Shown piece after piece: positions 1 through 4,680 of a DNA stretch of 5,773 bases. Origin of the DNA: an uncultured Acidimicrobiaceae bacterium (lineage in GTDB: Bacteria > Actinomycetota > Acidimicrobiia > Acidimicrobiales > RAAP-2); NCBI GenBank assembly GCA_937975915.1, contig CALJTY010000043.1:1-5773 (forward strand), written 5' to 3'. Under the pieces are notes generated by a model. The model was not told the DNA's origin. It made no database searches and saw nothing but the letters and a program-made list of their open reading frames with translations. The first letter of the stretch is position 1; every line of letters starts with the position of its first letter. Made by a program: the position numbers and the translations under genes.

Positions 1-2
1 AC

Positions 3-128
3 GACTACGTATTTGCCACAAAAGGTATTCGTAAGAAACTAGTTAGTTGCAAGGCGCTGACCGATCATGACAAGTCGCTTTGGCAATTTAGCGACCATGC
101 ACCTATCGAAACCATATTTGACTACTAG
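3..128 (+). CDS. C-terminal end of an endonuclease/exonuclease/phosphatase (EEP) family protein, partial
   Basis: Only the last 41 codons and the TAG stop (126-128) are in the window; the 5' end lies to the left. The fragment opens with Asp-Tyr-Val-Phe and ends with Ser-Asp-His-Ala-Pro-Ile (residues 30-35 of the visible part) before a short hydrophobic strand. This spacing and the SDHxP motif match the C-terminus of the EEP superfamily (APE1, ExoIII, DNase I-like, sphingomyelinase-like). There the Asp of the SDH motif and its His are catalytic, and an Asp about 25-30 residues earlier pairs with that His; the visible Asp1 fits this role. EEP enzymes cut phosphodiester or phosphate ester bonds with Mg2+. 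The substrate, whether an AP site, other DNA, RNA or lipid, cannot be told from this end alone. The stop overlaps the ribosome binding site of the next gene (TAGGAG), so the two are probably co-translated. Confidence 0.7.
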   Translation, partial: DYVFATKGIRKKLVSCKALTDHDKSLWQFSDHAPIETIFDY

Positions 129-140
129 GAGAGGAAGAAA

Positions 141-866
141 ATGGATAATCCTTGGGAGCGTATTCCCGCCAGTGGAGATTTTGTCTTGGCTGAGGACTTA
201 GAGCTCGTTCTTGCGTTCAACGAAGCTATCGAGAATGACAGCAGGAAGGATAACTTGAGTGCGGAGCGTAAAAAAGACATTCTTGACAGAAAACTTGATG
301 TGACGCTCCCACCAAACCCTTTTGCTGGTTTTCATGACGCTCCTCTTGTCGTGCTCCTCGCAAATCTTGGACTGCATGACGGTGACGTAATTCAAAAAGA
401 GCCTCAAAATGCTACGAAACTTTTACATTGCATTCAGAAACCTGGAGGTTCACCCGTGATTTGGTTGACAAACGAAGGAAGTTATTTGAGTAAAAATAAC
501 TGGTGGATCAATAGAACAACAGAACTAGCAGAATTTGCTGGTGGGTCGGAAGAACTCGCTAGGAAAATGCTGGTTGTTGAATTACATGGATATCACTCCG
601 TGAAGTGGTCGCCACCAATGAGGAACTTTCCCTCCCAGGAATACAGTTTTTCTCTGGTGGAATCAGCAATCGAGCGGGACGTACCGATAATCCTCGCAAA
701 ATGTGCACGGCACTGGTTAGCGTCCGTACCAAAACTTAGAAATCACGAGAAATTGTTGAATCTGTCTTCGACCAGGCAAGCGGCTCTCAGCAGCAACAAC
801 ATTCTGGATAGAAATGGAAGTAAAGAAAAAGGCTTTGCGCTGGTGAAGGAAGCATTAAAAAAGTAA
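141..866 (+). CDS. Uncharacterised protein, possibly uracil-DNA-glycosylase-like fold
   Basis: This 241-residue soluble protein has no signal peptide or membrane span. The ATG follows a strong purine-rich site (AGGAGAGGAAG, 127-137) that overlaps the stop of the EEP gene, so the two form an operon. The sequence resembles, from memory, a widespread family of hypothetical proteins. Visible family marks are an N-terminal Asn-Pro-Trp (3-5), a Pro-Phe-x-Gly...Ala-Pro-Leu-Val-Val-Leu-Leu segment (60-73), a Trp-Trp pair (121-122), Val-Glu-Leu-His-Gly-Tyr-His-Ser (146-153), Pro-Ser-Gln-Glu-Tyr-Ser-Phe-Ser-Leu-Val (164-173) and a late Ser-Ser-Asn-Asn (217-220). An early hydrophobic strand ending in a Gly-containing loop plus a late Ser/Asn loop is the arrangement of UDG-superfamily motifs 1 and 2. 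In relatives I recall, the first loop reads Asn-Pro-Gly; here it is Asn-Leu-Gly (75-77), so activity may be altered. The fold assignment is inference; that the gene is real is well supported. Confidence 0.75.
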   Translation: MDNPWERIPASGDFVLAEDLELVLAFNEAIENDSRKDNLSAERKKDILDRKLDVTLPPNPFAGFHDAPLVVLLANLGLHDGDVIQKEPQNATKLLHCIQKPGGSPVIWLTNEGSYLSKNNWWINRTTELAEFAGGSEELARKMLVVELHGYHSVKWSPPMRNFPSQEYSFSLVESAIERDVPIILAKCARHWLASVPKLRNHEKLLNLSSTRQAALSSNNILDRNGSKEKGFALVKEALKK

Positions 867-933
867 TTTCCTGGAAAACTTTTTCGGCAATCGCTGCTCT
901 CAGTCGAATTCATACTTCAATAAGAACAAAGCT

Positions 934-983
934 GAACATCTGCCCGAACGCCTCCGTCAAAACATTTGGATGTTCGGTGGAGG
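934..983. other. Inverted-repeat hairpin region between convergent genes
   Basis: The 165-base gap between two tail-to-tail genes holds several inverted repeats that compete with one another. GAACATC (934-940) pairs with GATGTTC (969-975), CCGAAC (944-949) pairs with GTTCGG (972-977), and CCTCCGTC (951-958) pairs with GGTGGAGG (976-983) with two G-U pairs. The last can stack under an inner AACAT/ATGTT stem closing a TTGG loop, giving a compact hairpin at 951-983. Its place between convergent genes suggests a bidirectional terminator, but neither side has a clear run of T. A protein-binding site or structured RNA is also possible. Confidence 0.35.
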
Positions 984-1031
984 ATCTTGTAAGGGCGATG
1001 CCTCGATTTCGCGCTGAAAGGCTAAGTGTTG

Positions 1032-1250
1032 CTAAGAACCAAATCCGTCGAATTGATCGAAATCGTCTACACTTAATTTTGGTCTATCCAGCTTCCCCTC
1101 AGAAAGAGCCTTTCGCAAGGTAGCGGCTAAGTCCTTAATAAAATCGTCAGTTTGCTCATCCGTCATGCTGCTCGGTTTTGGCATTTTGGTTAAATGCACC
1201 GTTATTTGCGTTTGATTAGAGATTGCTGGCTTGTTGCGTTTGCGGAACAT
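1032..1250 (-). CDS. Small hypothetical protein with basic N-terminus and acidic aromatic tail
   Basis: This is a 72-residue protein that I do not recognise. That it is real rests on a perfect Shine-Dalgarno, AGGAGG, four bases before the ATG on the minus strand (1255-1260), and on a polarised, protein-like composition. The first seven residues are mostly basic (Met-Phe-Arg-Lys-Arg-Asn-Lys). Residues 31-52 are a plausible amphipathic, mostly acidic helix. The tail (61-72) alternates Asp with Phe and ends Asp-Gly-Phe-Gly-Ser. There is no membrane segment, no cysteine pair and no recognisable helix-turn-helix. It faces the upstream 241-residue gene tail to tail. Such small charged proteins are common cargo of mobile elements; a DNA- or protein-binding accessory role is only a guess. 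Confidence 0.6.
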   Translation of the reverse strand: MFRKRNKPAISNQTQITVHLTKMPKPSSMTDEQTDDFIKDLAATLRKALSEGKLDRPKLSVDDFDQFDGFGS

Positions 1251-1684
1251 GTTTCCTCCTCATCGTTTCTAGCTTTACCACCGTGACCACTTTGGTTCGG
1301 TTGGCGGAGTTTCACTGGGCTAGACCCCTCAACTCACTCTTGATGTCTCTTTTACAATACAACACTTTCGATCGGAAAATAGGTCTGTTTTAGTCATTTT
1401 GACAATGGCGTTTATGCCCACCGGACATTGACCATTTGCCCCAACGCCTAGGTACCTAACAAGTGTCTGTAGTTCGGGTTTAGTGGCATCTAATTGGTCT
1501 TTCTCGGCAGTTGATTAAGTAGGGAACATGAATCGATGTCTGTTTCACACAATTCGACTGGGTTTACGCAACACTTATCGCAACACTTATGACCTTGAAC
1601 ATGGGTGAACTTCCATGAGCAATTAATGATGTGTTGCTGGTACAATTACTAATGAAATCCTGTTGTGTTGTTATCTAAATTGTT
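1251..1684. other. Long non-coding stretch at the island end
   Basis: About 430 bases contain no convincing gene on either strand. The first part must hold the promoter of the minus-strand small gene, but I cannot name clear -35 and -10 boxes. A perfect 10-bp palindrome TAGGTACCTA lies at 1449-1458. A 26-codon open frame at 1528-1608 is too short to call. The last 120 bases before the tRNA fragment carry the CAACAC-type repeats described separately. Long gene-free ends next to an attachment site are usual for integrated elements. Confidence 0.5.
1567..1590 (+). repeat. 12-bp tandem duplication CGCAACACTTAT
   Basis: Two exact, adjacent copies of CGCAACACTTAT lie at 1567-1578 and 1579-1590, about 95 bases left of the tRNA fragment. 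Related copies in the inverse orientation sit closer to the junction (GTGTTGC at 1631-1637, GTGTTG at 1665-1670) and further away (TAAGTGTTGC at 1023-1032). A direct CAACACTT occurs at 1360-1367. Clusters of short direct and inverted repeats flanking a core site are typical of integrase arm-binding sites, which is the proposed role; it is not shown. Confidence 0.55.
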
Positions 1685-1729
1685 CTACGGAACCGAGGGT
1701 CGGGGGTTCGAATCCCTCCAGCCGCACCA
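1685..1729 (+). pseudogene. Orphan 3' half of tRNA-Arg(ACG), attachment-site scar
   Basis: The segment reads as the 3' half of a tRNA in perfect order. It has anticodon loop CTACGGA (1685-1691, anticodon ACG at 1687-1689), anticodon stem strand ACCGA (1692-1696), variable loop GGGTC (1697-1701), and T stem GGGGG/CCCTC (1702-1706 with 1714-1718) around TTCGAAT. Acceptor strand CAGCCGC (1719-1725), discriminator A and encoded CCA (1727-1729) follow. The loop and stem are those of bacterial tRNA-Arg(ACG). The 5' half is missing: no GCGGCTG-like acceptor strand or D arm lies upstream, and the five bases before the loop (TTGTT) pair poorly with ACCGA, where TCGGT is expected. Identity therefore starts at or just before the anticodon loop, a favoured crossover point of tRNA-targeting tyrosine recombinases. 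Confidence 0.85.
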
Positions 1730-1740
1730 ACTGTGGAATA

Positions 1741-1785
1741 CTCATTTAGGGCAAAAAAGAAGCAATCCCATGTAAATGAGGGAAG
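1741..1785 (+). promoter_or_regulatory. guaC leader hairpin reaching into the ribosome binding site
   Basis: CTCATTTA (1741-1748) and TAAATGAG (1773-1780) form a perfect 8-bp inverted repeat. Inside it GGG (1749-1751) can pair with CCC (1767-1769), leaving an A-rich 15-base loop and a three-base bulge. The 3' arm overlaps the start of the purine-rich guaC ribosome binding site (GAGGGAAG, 1778-1785), which ends five bases before ATG 1791. If it folds, the stem would partly mask ribosome access, so it could tune guaC translation. Alternatively it once ended transcription of the adjacent tRNA; the T run at 1786-1790 is separated from the stem by five bases. Confidence 0.45.
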
Positions 1786-1790
1786 TTTTT

Positions 1791-2828
1791 ATGAGAATTG
1801 AAAACGACATAAAGCTTGATTTCAAAGATGTTCTCTTTAGGCCTAAGCGCAGCACCCTGGTATCTCGCAAACAAATTGATCTCACTCGCGAGTTCACATT
1901 TCGCAATAGCAAGCAAACATATTCCAATGTTCCTGTGATGGCCGCCAACATGGATGGTGTTGGAACATTCGCTATGGCAGAAGAGTTAGCTAAGAGCGGA
2001 ATTTTTACTTGCCTAGTCAAAAATTATTCTGCAAGTGAAGTAATTAGTTGGATTGAATCAACTGGAAAAAATCTCAAAGACTGCTGGGCCTTCAGCATTG
2101 GAACTGCCCCAGACGACTTAATTAAGTTCAAGTCCATCTATAACGAAGTCGGACAAGAACACATGAAGTTTGTCTGTATTGATGTTGCTAATGGTTATAC
2201 AGAAACATTCGTGGAATTTGTGCGCGACTTTCGCTCGAACTACCCAGAAATTGTCATCATTGCTGGAAATGTCGCAACACGAGAGATGACTGAAGAACTC
2301 ATCATCAACGGTGCAGACATTGTGAAGGTTGGCATTGGTCCAGGATCAGTGTGCACCACTCGCGTGAAGACTGGCGTTGGCTACCCACAACTTTCAGCGA
2401 TCATTGAATGTGGTGAAGCTGCACATGAACTTGGTGGTCACATCATCGCTGACGGTGGCTGCACATCACCGGGTGACGTTGCTAAAGCATTCGGTGCAAA
2501 TGCAGACTTTGTGATGTTGGGCGGAATGCTCGCTGGACACGACGAAGGTGGCGGCGAAGTTGTCGACAATAAATATGTTCAGTTTTACGGAATGAGCTCA
2601 CGTGCCGCGAATGAAAAGCACTTTGGTGGGCTCCGCGAATACCGCGCAGCTGAAGGTCGCGAAGTACTTGTTCCTTACCGAGGTGTTGTTTCACTGACCG
2701 TTCAAGACATCCTCGGTGGAATTCGCTCAACCTGCACTTATGTTGGCGCTGCTCGCCTCAAAGATCTCAGTAAGTGCACGACATTTATTCGGGTTACTCA
2801 GCAGTTCAATAGCGTATTTGTTGAGTAG
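1791..2828 (+). CDS. guaC: GMP reductase
   Basis: GMP reductase converts GMP to IMP and ammonia using NADPH, returning guanine nucleotides to the purine pool in the cytoplasm. The 345-residue product follows the E. coli GuaC sequence (347 residues) along its whole length. It opens Met-Arg-Ile-Glu with the Phe-Lys-Asp-Val-Leu-Phe-Arg-Pro-Lys-Arg block (11-20). It keeps the catalytic loop Gly-Pro-Gly-Ser-Val-Cys-Thr-Thr (183-190; catalytic Cys188), the phosphate-binding Asp-Gly-Gly-Cys (221-224), Phe-Val-Met-Leu-Gly-Gly-Met-Leu (240-247) and the Ala-Ala-Glu-Gly flap (286-289). There is no CBS insert, which separates it from IMP dehydrogenase. ATG 1791 is chosen over the in-frame ATG at 1776 because the GAGGGAAG site sits five bases before it and family proteins begin at Met-Arg-Ile-Glu. 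The gene starts 61 bases after the tRNA fragment, so an insertion in that tRNA may have changed its upstream transcription. Confidence 0.95.
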   Translation: MRIENDIKLDFKDVLFRPKRSTLVSRKQIDLTREFTFRNSKQTYSNVPVMAANMDGVGTFAMAEELAKSGIFTCLVKNYSASEVISWIESTGKNLKDCWAFSIGTAPDDLIKFKSIYNEVGQEHMKFVCIDVANGYTETFVEFVRDFRSNYPEIVIIAGNVATREMTEELIINGADIVKVGIGPGSVCTTRVKTGVGYPQLSAIIECGEAAHELGGHIIADGGCTSPGDVAKAFGANADFVMLGGMLAGHDEGGGEVVDNKYVQFYGMSSRAANEKHFGGLREYRAAEGREVLVPYRGVVSLTVQDILGGIRSTCTYVGAARLKDLSKCTTFIRVTQQFNSVFVE

Positions 2829-2831
2829 TTT

Positions 2832-2849
2832 CGCCCCAAAAATGGGACG
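2832..2849 (+). terminator. Weak hairpin after guaC
   Basis: CGCCCC and GGGACG can pair around an AAAAAT loop, with one C-A mismatch, starting three bases after the guaC stop. It is followed by only three T before the run breaks. It may be a weak terminator or attenuator between guaC and the kinase gene; readthrough seems likely. Confidence 0.25.
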
Positions 2850-2872
2850 TTTGGCACATATCTCAATTTCTT

Positions 2873-2897
2873 AAAGGGTGAGAGACTCATGAAATGA
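2873..2897 (+). promoter_or_regulatory. Kinase start region with a two-codon upstream frame
   Basis: The purine-rich AAAGGGTGAGAG begins at 2873. An ATG at 2889 lies ten bases after AAAGGG but encodes only Met-Lys before TGA (2895-2897). The kinase ATG (2894-2896) overlaps that stop. AAAGGG is 15 bases from the kinase ATG, longer than usual, so the kinase may be translated by stop-and-restart after the mini frame. An in-frame TGA at 2879 rules out any longer kinase start. Confidence 0.35.
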
Positions 2898-4033
2898 GTT
2901 TCCGTCGTGTAAAAGACATTGATAGCCTGCACGCACTCATTGAGGCGACCTTTCTTATTGAGTCGGTTACGGATTTAAATGAGCTCACAGAGTCGATCGT
3001 TAAAACTGCTGCGGAGCTTTTAGGAGCTCGCTACGGGGCACTCGGTGTGGTCAGCGCCAACGGTGTCACTCTTTCTAGATTTGTTACGTACGGCGTCACT
3101 CCCGATCAAAAAGATCTCATGGGAGATGAGCCCACGGGCCGTGGAATTCTTGGAGAGATAATTCAAGGTGGAGTCCGACTTCGAATTGCCGATATGTCCA
3201 AGCACAATGGCGCCGCGGGCTTTCCACCAAATCATCCGGTCATGACAGCTTTTCTTGGCGTGCCAATTCGCACTTCAGATGGGCACATCTTTGGAGCAAT
3301 TTATTTATGTGACCGAGTAGATGGATCCCTCTTCAGTGAAGAAGACGAAGACTTGTTAGACGCCTTTGGTTTAGCGACTGGGTATGTAATTGACCAAGCC
3401 GCACTTCGTGCCAGGTCTCGCGATTTAGTTCTAAGTGAAGAAAGAGAACGCCTGGCCAGAGATTTGCATGACTCAGTTGTTCAGAGGCTGTTCGGAATTG
3501 GCCTGAGTCTTCAGGTGCTTCGTCGAAGTGAACTCAACGACAAAGACCTTGAGCGAATTACTGCCGCACTAAAAGAAATTGACGCAACAATGCTTGAAGT
3601 TCGAACAACAATATTTGAAATTGAAAATGACCATCTGAGATCTGCTGCACTCAAAATAAGAATTAACGAACTTACAAATGAAGTTGAACACCGTTTGGGT
3701 GTACCTGTTGTGCTGAGTATTTCCGATGGCGTTGAAGCGAACATGGATGTCTTCACCTCGGACCAATTAGTTAGCTCACTTCGAGAGATTCTCTCGAATG
3801 TTGTTCGCCATTCACACGCGAGTCAAGTTTTTGTCACTGTTAGTGAAAATAAAGAATTCGTAGTACTTGAAGTAAAAGACGATGGCGTTGGCTTCATTGC
3901 TCCAAGCTCTGTCGGGCATGGACTTCGCAACCTCGCTACTCGGGCTCGTCAGTGTGGTGGATCATTTAGTGCTTCATCAACACCCGAAGCCGGAACTGTT
4001 GTTACTTGGACTTCAAAGAAGGTAGGAAAATGA
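2894..4033 (+). CDS. GAF-domain sensor histidine kinase, DevS/DosS-like
   Basis: This 379-residue cytoplasmic kinase has no membrane span. An N-terminal GAF domain (about 15-170) is followed by a HisKA_3 dimerisation helix with phosphoacceptor His192 in Arg-Asp-Leu-His-Asp-Ser (189-194). An ATP-binding HATPase_c domain has N box Asn302, G1 box Asp-Asp-Gly-Val-Gly-Phe (329-334) and G2 box Gly-His-Gly-Leu (341-344). The architecture is the NarL/DegS class. The GAF closely resembles GAF-A of mycobacterial DevS: Gly-Arg-Gly-Ile-Leu-Gly (82-87), Gly-Phe-Pro-Pro-Asn-His-Pro (109-115) and Ile-Tyr-Leu-Cys-Asp (136-140). His114 and Tyr137 line up with the DevS haem ligand His149 and distal Tyr171, so haem-based sensing of O2, NO, CO or redox is plausible. 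DevS has two GAF domains; only one is present here. The gene overlaps its partner regulator by ATGA. Haem binding is inference. Confidence 0.92.
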   Translation: MSFRRVKDIDSLHALIEATFLIESVTDLNELTESIVKTAAELLGARYGALGVVSANGVTLSRFVTYGVTPDQKDLMGDEPTGRGILGEIIQGGVRLRIADMSKHNGAAGFPPNHPVMTAFLGVPIRTSDGHIFGAIYLCDRVDGSLFSEEDEDLLDAFGLATGYVIDQAALRARSRDLVLSEERERLARDLHDSVVQRLFGIGLSLQVLRRSELNDKDLERITAALKEIDATMLEVRTTIFEIENDHLRSAALKIRINELTNEVEHRLGVPVVLSISDGVEANMDVFTSDQLVSSLREILSNVVRHSHASQVFVTVSENKEFVVLEVKDDGVGFIAPSSVGHGLRNLATRARQCGGSFSASSTPEAGTVVTWTSKKVGK

Positions 4034-4680
4034 TCAGAGTCTTAGTTGTAGATGACCATGAAATTGTTCGTCGAGGGTTGATTGAATTACTTAACGGCTA
4101 CGACGGCCTAGAGGTCGTTGCTCAGGTTGGTTCTCTTGAAGAAGGTCTTACCTTCTCAGATTTTTCGTCTATTGATGTCGCACTTCTTGATGTTCGACTT
4201 GCTGATGGTAGTGGGATTGAACTTTGTCGTCACTTCCACCAAGAAGCCCCTGGTCTTCATTGCATCATGCTCACTTCGTATGCAGATGATGATGCGCTCC
4301 TTGCATCAGTACTCGCTGGCGCAAGAGGTTTTGTCTTAAAGGACATCAACAGCGATGCCCTAGTTTCAGCAATTAGAAGTGTTGCCGCCGGAAATGAACT
4401 TATGAGTTCAGATCAAATCGAATCAGCCCGACGTAGATTGCAACGTGAAACCGCAGAAGATGCTCGCCTGGCCAGTTTGAGCCCACGTGAACGACAAATA
4501 CTTGATCTGTTGAGTGAGGGCTTTAGCAACCGCGAAATGGGTGAGACGTTGTTCTTATCTGAAAAGACAGTGAAGAACTACGTTTCATTCCTGCTCTCAA
4601 AGCTTGGCTTTCAACGTCGTACCGAAGCCGCGCTCTTTGCACAGAAGATGCATGACCGCGACCCCGGTAGGTCTTTTTAA
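4030..4680 (+). CDS. NarL/LuxR-family response regulator, DevR/DosR-like
   Basis: This 216-residue transcription regulator has an N-terminal receiver domain (1-120) and a C-terminal LuxR-type helix-turn-helix (149-205). The receiver carries acidic pair Asp8-Asp9, phospho-acceptor Asp54 in Leu-Leu-Asp-Val-Arg-Leu, Thr82 and Lys104. The DNA-binding helix Ser-Glu-Lys-Thr-Val-Lys-Asn-Tyr (177-184) gives Lys179, Lys182 and Asn183. These match residue numbers I recall for Mycobacterium tuberculosis DevR, whose regulon answers hypoxia and NO. ATG 4030 is chosen because it makes the product start Met-Ile-Arg-Val like DevR, follows a GGTAGG site at 4021-4026 and overlaps the kinase stop as ATGA; an in-frame ATG at 4006 would add eight residues inside the kinase. 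It probably takes phosphate from the upstream kinase. I see no obvious DevR-type operator in the window and leave the symbol blank because orthology is not proven. Confidence 0.95.
   Translation: MIRVLVVDDHEIVRRGLIELLNGYDGLEVVAQVGSLEEGLTFSDFSSIDVALLDVRLADGSGIELCRHFHQEAPGLHCIMLTSYADDDALLASVLAGARGFVLKDINSDALVSAIRSVAAGNELMSSDQIESARRRLQRETAEDARLASLSPRERQILDLLSEGFSNREMGETLFLSEKTVKNYVSFLLSKLGFQRRTEAALFAQKMHDRDPGRSF
4660..4678 (+). terminator. Possible short intrinsic terminator inside the regulator's 3' end
   Basis: GACC (4660-4663) and GGTC (4670-4673) can pair around CCGGTA, followed at once by five T (4674-4678) that run into the TAA stop. The stem is only four pairs, so the call is weak. It would end the kinase-regulator transcript before it enters the convergent cytochrome gene, which has no intergenic space for a terminator. 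Confidence 0.3.

Larger units (their letters stand above)
1..1684. mobile_element. Putative right end of a genomic island integrated in tRNA-Arg
   Basis: This stretch lies directly upstream of an orphan tRNA-Arg 3' half at 1685-1729. Integrases that target tRNA genes leave an intact tRNA at one end of the element and a 3' fragment at the other. With the tRNA on the plus strand, the element should lie to the left of the fragment and the intact tRNA beyond the left edge. In keeping with this, the stretch is gene-poor, carries genes of no core function, changes coding strand and has short repeats near the junction. No integrase, excisionase or phage structural gene is visible here, so element type and size are unknown. 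The extent given is limited by the window. Confidence 0.5.

Noticed and set aside
1340..1358. Plus-strand promoter with TACAAT at 1353-1358
   Set aside because: No -35 box at a suitable distance (TTGATG is only seven bases away) and no gene follows on the plus strand.
1399..1427. Promoter with TTGACA at 1399
   Set aside because: No -10 box occurs 16-18 bases later and no downstream gene is visible.
1567..1590. CRISPR or satellite array
   Set aside because: Only two 12-bp units without spacers.
1528..1608. 26-codon open frame after AGGGA, containing the 12-bp tandem repeat in frame
   Set aside because: Too short to separate from chance, with poor ribosome site spacing and no recognisable product; the repeat is better explained as DNA sites.
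1654..1729. An intact tRNA-Arg gene ending at 1729
   Set aside because: The expected 5' acceptor strand (GCGGCTG-like) and D arm are absent, and the anticodon stem 5' strand does not pair; only the 3' half is present.
1776..1790. Upstream in-frame ATG for guaC
   Set aside because: It would lie before the ribosome binding site and inside the leader hairpin; family proteins start at Met-Arg-Ile-Glu, which is ATG 1791.
2482..2730. Open frame on the minus strand inside guaC
   Set aside because: Antisense shadow of a strongly conserved enzyme, with no ribosome site of its own and no recognisable product.
4006..4029. Upstream in-frame ATG for the response regulator
   Set aside because: It adds eight residues not seen in DevR-like proteins and lies within the kinase coding end; ATG 4030 has the ATGA overlap and a ribosome site.
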